From positions 85,733,711 to 85,797,710 of the forward strand of contig CM039463.1 of the NCBI GenBank assembly GCA_022414725.1: a DNA stretch of 64,000 bases, read 5' to 3'. The notes beneath the pieces were generated by a model, which had not been told where the DNA came from, did not search any database, and saw only the letters and a list, made by a program, of their open reading frames with translations. Positions 33,523 through 46,000 of the stretch are shown piece after piece. Numbering within the stretch: the first letter of the stretch is position 1; each line of letters starts with the position of its first letter. This DNA comes from Microglena sp. YARC (Eukaryota > Chlorophyta > Chlorophyceae > Chlamydomonadales > Chlamydomonadaceae). The position numbers were made by a program, and so were the translations under genes.

Positions 33523-33862
33523 TATCAGCATGTATAGCGGTGCTCTCACGCGTTTTATGACTTGGTGACTACTTATGTACTCCCATAGAACTATCGGCTC
33601 TCCTGAGCCAGCTTCCCGTGGGACTGAGTCATCTTGAGATGACTCAGTGGCAGCTTCCTGTCACCTACGTTCTGATCTCCTGTCTCATACGGTCTGATCT
33701 GTACCCTGTTAGGTTCCTGTCTACCGTCTCCTTTCACCACAGGTGCCCCTTTATGGGTCTCCTGTGTCTGTAACGTTATCCTTGTCTCCGTGTATAGATT
33801 GGTGCGTCTGTTCCGCTGCTTTAATCTACTGTCCACTCTACCGGAGTGATTTCAAGCTGATA
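33523..33862 (+). repeat. 3' LTR of the copia element
   Basis: Same 340-bp length as the 5' LTR, two substitutions by eye, followed by the target duplication CGTGC. 33115-33510 upstream is a non-coding 3' region with 'GGTTACATGTATTCT' repeats and a T run. Confidence 0.95.
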
Positions 33863-33867
33863 CGTGC

Positions 33868-34714
33868 TGAGTAAACTTGGGTCTTACCAACGCCACTATT
33901 ACGCCACACTCTTAAGAACAAAGTTCCATCGCATGAGTGTAGACATTCTATTGACATGACCAGGTGGACTTGGGTAATCTAGAGGTCTGTCTACATACGT
34001 GCATGTTATTAAACCTGGGCCAATAATGGCCTCCCTAAAACAACTGTAACAATCCAAGTTGCAAATGAACGAAACGTAATGAAACGGACTATTCTGGTTG
34101 CCGTATGCACCTGATATGTTGGCGGAAATTAGGTTTGACGGCAAATCCGAATTGAACCTACGTCACAGCTTCGTCACTTTGGTCGGCGAATTTTCGAATC
34201 TGGGGCGCTCCATAAATTGGCTGAAATTACATACCGGTACCGGTATTTGGCGGAATCCTTTTTAATTGCTTTATTTTACATTCAAACCAGATTCAAGTGT
34301 GACATAAAAGGAGACACTGGGCATCCCATAGTTGGCTGCAAAACATGTAACCATCCAATGCAGAGTGTGGTGTGGTAGCATTTATACCACTCAGGTTTAT
34401 TTTGCCCGCAAACAGTTCGATGCGAACCACATTCAAGTGTGATCCAATAGGAAACACTCAGCAATTAGAATGTAATTAAAGCACCAAATCGGTCCTTTGA
34501 AGGATTTTGACACACCAGGAAGCCACCAAGAAGCCACCAGAAGTACATTGAAGTACATTGACGTGCAACTTATATACCATATAATAATGGTACGACTTGC
34601 GGTATTTACACAGGTCAGATTCTCGTGATGAGCATCGCAATTCAAGAAAAGGAGCTAAATTATTTTTGATTACTAACGATACTTACAAGTATACCGTTAA
34701 TATATGCCCACAGA
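33868..34714. other. Flank of the transposon cluster, no gene recognised
   Basis: The first ~60 bp continue the host repeat (compare 9950-9995). The rest holds unique-looking, moderately AT-rich DNA with 'CACATTCAAGTGTGA' twice (34289 and 34427) and no supported ORF. Confidence 0.4.
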
Positions 34715-34769
34715 ATGTACACCACAGATGCGCCTACAAATCTACATTCTTCATGTTTGTGGTGTGTAG

Positions 34770-35285
34770 ATGATGAATTGATGCTGCTGATGCTGATGCT
34801 GATGCTGCTGATGCTGCTGATGCTGATGGTGCTGATGGTGCTGAGGAGGATGAGGAGGATGAGGAGGATGAGGATGGGGATGAGGATGGGGATGAGGATG
34901 AGGATGATGATGATGAGGATGAGGATGAGGATGAGGATGATGATGATGATGATGATGCTGATGCTGATGCTGATGCTGATGATGCTGATGCTGATGCTGA
35001 TGATGCTGATGCTGATGCTGATGCTGATGCTGATGCTGATGATGCTGCTGCTGATGCTGCTGCTGATGCTGCTGCTGATGATGCTGATGATGATGATGCT
35101 GATGATGCTGATGATGCTGATGATGCTGATGCTGATGCTGATGCTGCTGATGCTGCTGATGCTGCTGATGCTGCTGATGCTGCTGATGATGCTGATGATG
35201 CTGATGATGATGCTGATGGTGCTGATGGTGCTGATGGTGCTGATGGTGATGGTGATGGTGATGATGATAGTGATGGTGGTGTTGG
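34770..35285. repeat. (GAT/GCT) trinucleotide array
   Basis: About 500 bp of GATGCT, GATGAT, GAGGAT units. The 206-codon Met/Leu frame and the opposing 207-codon Ser/Ala frame are products of the array. The same trinucleotides are truly coding in GT8-MT exon 6. Confidence 0.85.
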
Positions 35286-35573
35286 TGCTCGCAAAAAACA
35301 GTTATTTAGGGCAGTGGTATAGGAACTCTTTATAGTACACGTTTTTGGGCTATCCAATAGACAGGCTGGCGTTGTGGCGTTGTCTCATTGCATGGTGCCG
35401 ATCATTTAGGTCCCAACCAGGAAGAAACTCTTTCACCACCCCGTAAAGGCCGCTAACCGAAAAAAGAGAAAAGCGAAGAATAGCGAGGACAAGTACAGGA
35501 GAGAAACGAGCAACGGGGTGGGTGTTCACGTAACAATAGGGGTCTAGCACCGGCACTGCATCGGCACCCGCAC

Positions 35574-35822
35574 ATGCCCGAACCTGACAAGTGCACTTGC
35601 AAGTGTTTGTGTAGCTGCGAGTTGTGCAGGAAGGCGTACCGCCCACGTGCCGTTCGTCGTGGCGTGGCTCTGACCAATTTTTTAGCACTGAGTTTTTGTC
35701 CACCTATTCCACTTCAGTTAGGTTACAGCCGGAAGCTGCCTGCACACCGCAACGTTGATGAATCTGAAGAAGCTGACCGTAGCGGGATTCCTCTCGCGCT
35801 TACACTCGCATTCCATACATAA
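35574..35822 (+). CDS. Small Cys-rich ORF, uncertain
   Basis: 82 codons from ATG with a CTCKCLCSCELC segment, then a basic stretch (RPRAVRRG). No family recognised, no flanking splice support, and it lies in sequence of unknown nature upstream of the PhoD-like gene. It could be chance. 35840-36430 shows nothing recognisable. Confidence 0.15.
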   Translation: MPEPDKCTCKCLCSCELCRKAYRPRAVRRGVALTNFLALSFCPPIPLQLGYSRKLPAHRNVDESEEADRSGIPLALTLAFHT

Positions 35823-36479
35823 TCGAGCTTAGCGCGAGCAGTCTTGAGAGTTTCCAGTTGGTACGTCCTAGCAATCGTGTAACCCTCATACCCAGCCCTT
35901 GCCTTTTATTTCGCGTGTGCATCTACTGCATCGCTACCATGTTTAACTGAGGTTTGTAGCATCTGCCTTCCCTGCTCACTTGACGAATCCGATTCAGCCT
36001 TTGGCCGTGGCGCATAATTCGAAAGATCCCAGATGCGCGCGCAAGTGTTGCCGGTAGGGGAAACCGGAAACGGCAGCGACGCTCAAACACGACCAAAGAG
36101 AGACCTTGCTATTTACCAAAGTGCCGGAATGCTGCATCGGCATGAATTGGGGCATTGGTGCACGAGGCGGGGGTTCGTTGATCGACCGACGACTTTAGTC
36201 CCACTTAGATGTGTCCTAACAGTGTAAGGGAATTGACGATAATAAATCCTACGGTGTCACGTTTCGAATCCCCCCGGTTGAAACGCGAAAACATACCGGA
36301 AGCCCGGCCCTCTTCAGGGGGAAGGGTGGGGTGAGGTGGGGGTCAGTAAGAGATAACCTCCATGTAAACTGTGGTTATACTTACGATAACATGCAAGCAA
36401 GCTAATGTCATCAGGTCTCATTAAGCTTATTCATGCATGCACTCTGTCACTATCAAGCCTGTTCATGCATGTATGCTTC

Positions 36480-36640
36480 AATCACCAGGTCGCACAGCAC
36501 GAGCAGCAGCAGCAGCAGAAACAGCAGAAACAACAGCACCAAAAACTACAACAACAGCAACAGTAACTGCCTTAGCAGCAGAAGCAACAGAAGTAACAGA
36601 GAGAGCAGACGCAGCAACCGCACACTAAGTGTGAGATCAC
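36480..36640. repeat. CAG/CAA-rich tract upstream of the PhoD-like gene
   Basis: AGCAGCAGCAG/CAACAGCACC-type sequence, possibly in a 5' leader. No supported frame. Confidence 0.4.
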
Positions 36641-36679
36641 AACGACATCAAGCCTTCTCACCCTCACACAGTCTACCTG

Positions 36680-37200
36680 CCCTAACTCCACAGTACAGGA
36701 CCTTCCCAAACAAAGCGCATAAAACTCAGGTCTGCATGCCAGGCCATGTCATGTCATCTGAGTTCATGTCTCACCTGCAGGAGCCAACAAAACACACCAA
36801 AACACTTTCCCAACAAAATGCATCAAACTCAGGTCTGCATGCCAGGCCATGTCATGTCATCTGAGTTCATGTCTCACCTGCAGGAGCCAACAAAACACAC
36901 CAAAACACTTTCCCAACAAAATGCATCAAACTCAGGTCTGCATGCCAGGCCATGTCATGTCATCTGAGTTCATGTCTCACCTGCAGGAGCCAACAAAACA
37001 CACCCAAACACTTTCCCAACAAAATGCATCAAACTCAGGTCTGCATGCCAGGCCATGTCATGTCATCTGAGCTCATGTGTCACCTGCAGGAGCAAAAACA
37101 ACGCACCAAAACGCTTCCCAAACAAAATGCATCAAACTCAGGTCTGCATTCTGGGATAGTTCACGCAAGCCGAGTTCATAGTCTTCTTGTAGGAGCCCCC
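36680..37200 (+). repeat. Acceptor-side ladder of the PhoD-like 5' exon, 103-bp units
   Basis: Units contain 'ATCTGAGTTCATGTCTCACC' + TGCAG|GAGCC and repeat every 103 bp (36,740-37,090), then two weaker copies (GAGCAAAA near 37090, GTAG|GAGCCCCC near 37190). The real boundary is 'ATCTGAGTTTATTACCTACC' + CACAG|GAGCCTG at 37517. Overlapping 73-codon ORFs are repeat artefacts. Confidence 0.8.
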
Positions 37201-37550
37201 TTATCCCTCACTCCCCAGAACTTGATCCTGAACTTGGTTAAATAGCACAGCAATTTGGCTGCTCGCCGTCTTCATCAGCACAAATAATTTTACCACGAAA
37301 ATGTTAAGACCTCCCCCCTCCCCCTCCTTTTTTCCCGCTTGACTTTCTGAACTATTCCCCCCCTGCCCTGCCCGTGACTGCTAAAGTGTTTTTCCGTGTC
37401 GCATGCGACACGTGCTTAGGACTTATCTTTTTCTTTTTTACTTGAACTTGAACTTGAACTTTGAACATGAACTTGAAGTTTTTTACTCCCCATCTGAGTT
37501 TATTACCTACCCACAGGAGCCTGTGAGGACACCTGATAAGCGCCAGCGAA

Positions 37551-40500
37551 ATGAGCTCTCCAGCACAGGGCACTGGTTTGCAACAAGCAACTAGCAGCGT
37601 GCAAACAACGAGCAGCGAGCAAGAGGGTGTTGGCAGCATGAAAGATAGAGTCAAGGGTCACACAAAGAGTTTGACACATGGCGTGAGGGATGGTGCTCAT
37701 GAAGTGAAGGAAGGAGCTCGCGGCCTTGCGTTGCGCTTCTCTGAACATCTGAAAGCTCTCCAGCCCCACCGCCGCGATGATGTGAGCAACATGAAATGCC
37801 TAGTTTATTGCATTTTAATGTTTTTCATTAATGGCAGGTTTGTTGTGCTTCTCTCAACATCTGAAAGCTCTCCAGCCCCACCGCCGCGATGATGTGAGCA
37901 ATGTAGCGGTGACTTGTTTGCTTTGCATTTATATATATTTTATTTATGGGAAATTTGTTGCTTGTCTCTGACCACCTGAAAGCTCTCAAGCCGCACTGCC
38001 GCGATGATGTAAGCAGTACAGTATGTTGTACTTTTTACATTGATTTCAAGTATCTTGATTTTTACGGCATGTAAGTGTTGTGTTAACGTTAATTGAACGA
38101 ATAACAAGTATTTTGTGAAATGAAGGAAGCAGCGCGTTGCCTTCGTTGCGCTTCTCTGATCAACTGAAACTTGAAATTGAACTTGTTTACATAGCCAGTA
38201 ATTTGGCTGCTCGCTGTCATTGACAGTGAAAATTTCTAAAAATGCATCTGAAAGCGCTCCAGCCCCACCGCCGCGCTGCTGTACTACAAATGCCAAATTT
38301 ATTGCATTTTAATGTTTTTTATGAATGACAGTTTTGTTGCGCTTCTCTGACCACCTGAAAGCTCTCCAGCCCCACCGCGGCAATGACGTGAGCCATGTTG
38401 TGATTGCTAGTATGCTGTACTTTTATATTGATTTCAAGCATCTTAGATTTTCATGACGCACACGAGTGTTGAGTTTAATTCAATATAATTCGTTAAATTA
38501 CAACCCCCTCCCCCCCCTCTTCCCCTTCTCCTCCCTCTCCCCTCTCCCCCTTTTCCTCTCCGCCTTTCCCCCCCCCCCCCTCATCCCCTTTTCCATCCTC
38601 TCCCCTTTTCCCCCCTCTCTCCCCCCCCCCCCCCCCCCCCCCCTCAACCCCTCTCCCCCCTCCCCCCCCCTCATCCCCCTTTCCTCCTCTCTCCCCTCTC
38701 CCCCTCTCCCTCCCTCACTCTCTTCCCTCACCCCTCATCCCTCTCCCCCCAATCACCCCTCTCCCCCCCTCACCTCTCCCCCTCTCCCCCCTCTCCCCCC
38801 TAGCCTCTCTCCCCCCCTCCCCCCTCCCCATCACCCCTCACCCCTCTACCCCTCTCACCCCTCACCCCTCTTCCCTCGCCCCTCATCCCTCTCCCCCCCT
38901 CACCCCTCACCCCCCCTCACCCCTCTACCCCCTCATCCCCTCACCCCTCGCCCCTCTCCCCCCCTCACCCCTCACCCCTCTCACCCTCTCACCCCACCCC
39001 TCTCCCTCACCCTCACCCCTCTCACCCTCTCACCCTCACCCCTCACCCCAGGCCAAACACCTCCCCCAAGTAGTTGGACCAACACTTCGCTATTCTGGGT
39101 ATGATCCTGCCACCAAGCGATACTCATGGTCAGTGTTAGTGGTGCTTGGAGGTGAGGACAGCACCACGGCGCCTACCATTACCTGCTCGGACCCAAGGGT
39201 GGACACGTAAGTGATCGTTATCAGGTTTTTATTTAAATATGCTACTTGTAGCACAAGAGCTACATTACGCACCTTAGTTTTTGGGGGTATTATATTAGAG
39301 CCATTTGGGGTTGCCTTTTGGGGCAAACAAAGCTACCCCAAGCTAGTAGCACCACGGCGCCTACCATTACCTGCTCGGACCCCTGAGTGGACACATAAGT
39401 ATGGACCGGCATATCATATGATTTTGACTTAAGACGAGTATGATATCATATGATTGCGACGCTGCATATGACTTGTTTTGGGGGTGTTACGTCAAATCAA
39501 ATCAAAGCATTCTTCTCAACATATCCTCCAGGTTGAACATAAACCTGAACTTGCCCACATGGCTCCAGCCTTTAAGGCTGCTAGCCATCTTCAGCAGGGA
39601 CGTAATCAAATCAAATCATTACTGTTAAAATATCCTCCAGGTTGAGCATAAACTTGAACTTGGTCACATGGCTCCAGCCTTTGAGGCTGCTAGCCGTCTC
39701 TGGTAGTTACATGATCAATCCAAATCAAAGCAGTCTTCTCAAAATATGTTTCGAGATCGGCGATATGATATCATATGATATCATGTCATCATATGATATC
39801 ATATGATGACGGCGGTCTGACAAGGTAACTTTGGGCTGGGGCATCATATCGTATGATATTAAATCATATGATTTTTATATGATATCGTATGATATCATAC
39901 TCGTCTTTGGTCAACATCATATGATTTGCCGTTCCCTACATATGTTTGATACAAACTCTTCACACACAGGGCAGTTCAGCAGTAGCATAATCAAATCAAA
40001 TCATTTTTATCAAAATACCCTTCAGGTTGAACTTAAACTTGAACCTGGTCACATGGCTCCAGCCTTTAAGGCTGCTTGCCGTCTTCGGCAGTAGCATAAT
40101 CAAATCAAATCATTCTTATCAAAATACCCTTCAGGTTGAACTTGGTCACATGGCTCCAGCCTTTAAGGCTGCTTGCCATCTTCGGGAGTTATATGATCAA
40201 TTGGAATCAAAGCAGTCTTCTCAACATATGTTTATGGATCGGCGGTATGATACGATATGATTTTTGAATGATTATCATATGAGATCATACTCGTCTTTGG
40301 TCAACATCATATGATTTGCCGTTTCCTACATATGTTTGATACAATCTCTTCATACACAGGGAACCGCTGAAGGCTACAGCCATCAAGCTTGACGTGTTTG
40401 CTGGCCACATCTTCTGGAGGTTTGACCTGAGCACAACTGCCCTGAAGAACCAGAGAAACATGGAGTACTCATTGTCGTGCTGCCCAGACAAGAAGTGAGT

Positions 40501-42924
40501 TGTACGGGGGTGGGGTGGAGTGGTGTCTAGTGGTGATGGTGGGAGGGCACAGGGTAGCGGGGTTGGGGGGGTTATTTGGGTTTGACCTGAACCCAACTGG
40601 TTAGAAGCACCAGAGAGACATGGAGTACTTGTTGTCGTGCTGTCCAGACAAGACGTGGGGATAAAGTGTGGGTTGTGGTGGGGTGCGGTGGGGTGAAATG
40701 CGGATGGAGTGGTGTCTGGTGGTCATGGTGGAGGGGCACGGGGGAGCAGGGGTGTGGGGTTGGGGGGGTTGTTGAGGTTAGACTTGAGCACAACTGGCCT
40801 GCAGCACCAGAGAAACCCGGGGTACTTATTGTCGTGCTGCCCAGACAAGAAGTAGGTATGAGTTGTGGGTTGTGGTGGGGTGTGGTGGGGTGAAATGCGG
40901 GTGGATTGGTGTCTGGTGGTGATGGTGGTGGGGAGCAGGGGAGTGGGGTGTGTGGGGTTGGGGGGGTTCTTGGGGTTAGACTTGAGCACAACTGGCCTGC
41001 AGCACCATAGAAACCCAGGGTACTCACTGTCGTGCTGCCCAGACAAGAAGCGGGTTGTACGGGGGTGGGGTGGAGTGCTGTCTGGTGGTGATGGTGGGGG
41101 GGCAAAATTGCAACAACTGCATCCGCTGTGGCCACACCTAACATTTGGATGTCGACTAATAGCGATGGTTCTCAGAATCTTCAATCACAAGCTAATGCAA
41201 TGCAATTTAGCAAAGCTAAGATGATTATGAATCCTTATAAGCCTTTTGGCATGTACTTTCGTCCAAACTTTTTATCCGAGGTAGGGGGGCACAGTGTTGG
41301 GGGTTGGGGGTTGGGGGGGGGGGGGGGTATTTGGGTTTGACCTGAACCCCACTGGCTAGAAGCACCAGAGGAACATGGAGAATGTGGATTCGTGCTGTCC
41401 AGACAAGGCGTGTGTATGAGTTGTGGGTTGGGTTGGGGTGCGGTGGGGTGAAATGGGGGCGGAGTGATATCATATGATGACATGATATCATATTGCCGTG
41501 CCCCTCGTATACCTTAAGGTCAAGATCCTGCCCGTGATCAATAGATAAATACAAATAAATCCATGTTTCTCACACTGATCAGGTTCAAGTTCTACATTGC
41601 GGGATATGACCAGGTCAAGATCCTGCCCGTGATCAATAGATGAATACAAATAAATATATATTTCTCACACTGATCAGGTTCAAGTTCTACATTGCGGGAT
41701 ATGACCAGAAGTGGCGCTGGGGATTCCACTCGTGCAACGGTAGGCTGATGGGGTGGGGGGATGGGGGCAAGCTGGTGTGTGGAGTTTGAGTTTCTAGTGT
41801 GTGGAGTTAGGGATTCCACTCGTGCAACGGTAGGCTCATGGGGTGAGGGGCTGGGAGCAAGTGTGTGGAGTTTGAGTTTCTAGTGCGTGGTGTTGGTGAT
41901 TCCACTCGTGCAACGGTGTGCTGATGGGGTGGGGGGCTGGGGGCAAGCTGGTATGTGGACTTAGTGTTTTTAGTGTGTGGTGTTTGAATTTCTAGTGTGT
42001 GGAGTTTGAGTTTGAGTTTCTACTCCTGCTACAGTGGGCTGATGTTGGTCAAGCAGCTGAGCTAGTGTGTGGAATTTGAGCTTGCGACTGGGGCGGGGAT
42101 GGGTGGAGGGGTGTAAGAGTTTGAGTCTTCGGTGTGTGGGAGTGGAGGTGTACGTGGAATTTGAGCTAGGGGTGGGGGAGAGTGGTGGAGTGGAGTTTGA
42201 GCTAGGGGTGGGGAGGGGTGGAGTGTGGTGCGCAGGCTTTGAGGTTTGGGGTGGGGGAGAGTGGTGGAGTGGAGTTTGAGTTAGGGATGGGGAGGGGTGG
42301 AGTGGTGCGCGGGCTTTGCGCTTTGGGGTGGGATGGGGTGGAGTAGTGTGTGGAGTTTGTGTTTGAGTCTTGGGTGGGGAGGGGTGGATTGCTGTGTGCA
42401 GTTTAATTTTGGGGTGGGGAGGGGTGGAGGTGTGCGCGCAGTTGAGTTTGCGGGTGATGGGGTGTAGTTGTGTGTGGAGTTTGAGGTTGAGCCTGGGGTG
42501 GGGAGGAGTGGATTAATGTGAGGGTTTAGACTTCGAGTCTGGGGTGGTGTGGGGGGCTGGGGTGGGAAGGGGTGTGGGGTGATACCTACTGATTTACCAA
42601 TACCAGTACATTCTAATTACCATGAGTACCATTATAAGTACTAGCACAGAAGGATTTATTCGGTGACCTACTTGTTAGGTCGGTCAAGTATTTACTGCCT
42701 AAGTCTGCCTGCATTTTCTTTTTTTCTTCTATTTTATATTTGGGCATGATGTTCAGAAGTACCCCTTGGCCCCATCAACCTTCGGGCACATTCGAAGTCC
42801 AGTAGGGCACCAGGGCACATGTCATCATCATCAGCAGCAGCAGCACCGACATCATCATCATCATCATCATCAGCATCATCAGCAGCACCATCAGCAGCAG
42901 CAGCAGCATCATTATCATCATCAC

Positions 42925-42962
<38 letters not shown>

Positions 42963-42987
42963 CCATCACCATCACCATCACCACCAA

Positions 42988-43031
<44 letters not shown>

Positions 43032-46000
43032 CCACCATCATCATCACCATCATCATTATCATCATCATCATCATCATCACTTTGGTGTTTGGTAAAGTAT
43101 TTACTGCTCCATTCTGCCTGCAGGCTTCCACGAGCCGGCCACACAAACACACACTCACACACACACAGAAACCCACCACTCACACCACACCTCCTCATCC
43201 CACCACACCCCATTCTGCCGGCAGGCTTCCACGTGCCGGCCGCCGAAAAAAAGTATTGCGGCATCAAGAAGCTGTGGAAGGATGTGTTGCAGAACACCGA
43301 TGGCTCCCACTTCTTCATCTGATCTTTAAACACAGACCCACAAACACACTCTCTCTCACACACACACACTCACACACACACAGAAGCCCACCACTCACAC
43401 CACACCTCCTCATCCCACCACACCCCATTCTGCCGGCAGGCTTCCACGTGCCGGCCGCCGAAAAGAAGTATGGCGGCATCAAGAAGCTGTGGAAGGATGT
43501 GTTGCAAAACCACACGCCCAAGAACCCGCTCCACATCATGATGGGTGGAGGAGACCAGCTGTACAACGACAGCGTCATGGAGATCCCAACCATGGAGAAG
43601 GTGGGTAACAGTAAAGTGTGATGCAGTACAGTACAGTATAGTACCCTATAGCACATTACAGTACATTACAGTACAGTACAGCATATTACAGCACAGTACA
43701 TTACAGCACAGCACAGAACATTACAGTACAGCACAGTTCAGTACAGTACAGCACAGAACATTACAGCACAGCGCAATACAGTTCAGCACATGAAAACATA
43801 TTAACAATTCAAATTCAAATTCAAAATTGCTACTTGCAGTGGAAAGAGATGGATAACATGGAGGAGCGCCTTACCATGGACTTTTCTTCTCTAATGGAGG
43901 ATGAGGTGAGGTCATGCTTTTGAGGTCTTGTATGAGGTCTTATATGTTTTCTATCTCTGATGGAGGGTGAAGTGATGCTTATGAGGTCTTGTATGAGGTC
44001 TTATGTTTTCGATCTCAGGTGGAGGGTGAGGTGATGCCTATGAGGTCTTGTATCAGTTCATATATTTTATGTGTCATACACCTAAATCTATACTGTATAT
44101 TTTCTCAGATGGAGGATGAGGTGATGTCATGCTTATGAGGTCTTGTATGAGCTCACATATTTTGTATGTCCTTTACCTGAATCTGGATTTATATATTTTA
44201 TGGGTGAGGATGAGGTGAGGTGATTCAGATGGAGGATGAGGTGAGGTCATGCTTATGAGGTCTTGTATGAGCCCTTCTCTATTTCTAGTAGCATAGAGTT
44301 TGTAAGAGGTCATATATTTTATGTATCATATATCAATTCTATAATTTATATTTTATTTATGTATATTATATATGATCTGTATTAGTGCTTCACAGATAAA
44401 ACCAGATCATCCATATCTGGCTGTCACCCAATCAACTAGCCATGCTCCCACCCAATCAACCACACCCACCCACACGCTCACCCACACCCACTCACCGACG
44501 CTCTCACTCACCCACCCACCGTCGCTCCCACCCACACCCACCCACCGACGTTCTCACCCACCCACACGCTCACCCACACCCACTCACCGACGCTCCCACC
44601 CACACCCACCCAACAACGCTCTCACTCACACACCCACCGACCCTTCCACCCACACCGACCCACGGATGTTCTCACCCACCCACACGCTCACCCACATCCA
44701 CTCAACGACGCTTCCACCCACACCCACCCAACAACGCTCTCACTCACCCACCCACCGACCCTCCCACTCACACCCACCCACCAACGTTCTCACCCACCCA
44801 CACGCTCACCCCTACCCACCCACCGACCCTCCCACCCACACTCACCCAACGTTCTCACCCACCACACGCTCACCCACACCCGCTCTCACTCAACCACCCC
44901 CATCCACCCACCTATGCTCTCACTCACCCACCCACCAACCCTCCCACCCACATCCACTCACCGACGCTTCTCACACACACCCACCCACCGACGTTCTCAC
45001 TCACCCACCCACACCACCCACACCCACTCACCGACGCTCTCACCCACACCCACCCACCGACGTTCCTCATTCGCCACCCACACCCACCCACACCACTCAC
45101 CGACGCTCTCACCCACACCCACCCACCGACGTTCTCACTCACCCACCCACACCCACCACACCCACTCACCAACGCTCTTACCCACACCCACCCACCGACG
45201 TTTTCACTCACCCACCCACACCCACCACACCCACTCACCGACGCTCTCTCTCACCCACACACGCTTACCCACACCAACCCAACAAAGCTCCCACCCACCA
45301 CCCACACGCTCACCCACACCCACCACCGACGTTCTCACACCCACCCACCGACGCTCCCACCCCCACCCACCAACGAAGCTCCACCCACCCACCCACACAC
45401 GCTCACACCACACCCACCCACCGACGTTCTCACACCACCCACCGACGCTCCCCCCACCCACCAACGAAGCTCCCACCACCCACCCACACGCTCACCCACA
45501 CCCACCCACCGACGTTCTCACACCCACCCACTCTCCAATGCTCTCACTCACCCACCCACCGACGCCCACACCCACACCCACCCACCGACGTTCTCACACC
45601 CACCCACTCTCCAATGCTCTCACTCACCCACCCACCGACGCTCACACCCACACCCACCCACCGACGTTCTCACCACCCCCCGACGCTCTCACTCACCCAC
45701 CCCTGACACTCTCACTCACCCACCCACTGACGCTCTCACTCACCTACCCACCGTCGTTCTCACCCACCCACACGCTCCCACCCACAGCTCACCCACACCC
45801 ACTCACCAACGCTCCCACCCACACCGTCCCACCCGTACCCACCCACCGACGCTCCCACCCACACCCACCCACACTCACCCACCCATGACTATTCGCATTG
45901 CCTCAAAAGCATCGTATCACTCTTCTCTACAACTAAGTGCGGTCTGTACTGCCAGGTATCTTGGAAGTACTTCAGCAACTACATGAACCACTGGGTTACC

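Larger units (their letters stand above)
26872..33862 (+). mobile_element. Ty1/copia LTR retrotransposon, 6,991 bp
   Basis: Two 340-bp LTRs (26872-27211 and 33523-33862) are flanked by a perfect 5-bp duplication CGTGC (26867-26871 and 33863-33867). The internal order gag, protease, integrase, reverse transcriptase, RNase H defines copia. LTR ends are TATCAGC...GCTGATA rather than TG...CA. I counted two differences between the LTRs, so insertion looks recent, yet gag-pol is broken by several frameshifts and stops. It landed in the same host repeat as the TIR element just upstream, between CATCTG and TGAGTAAA. Confidence 0.95.

Noticed and set aside
34715..35357. Met/Leu-rich + ORF and Ser/Ala-rich - ORF of ~206 codons
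   Set aside because: Both are readings of a GAT/GCT trinucleotide array with no flanking splice sites.
38466..39104. 212-codon Pro/Ser ORF
   Set aside because: A CCCCTC polypyrimidine tract upstream of the acceptor at 39051.
43219..43325. Alternative exon 5 of the PhoD-like gene
   Set aside because: The copy breaks after VLQN into unrelated codons with a stop and no donor; it is a ladder rung.
44372..45986. 444- and 514-codon ORFs rich in Thr, His and Pro
   Set aside because: Open because the CACCCACCGACGCTC repeat lacks stops in several frames; lies within an intron between phase-compatible exons.
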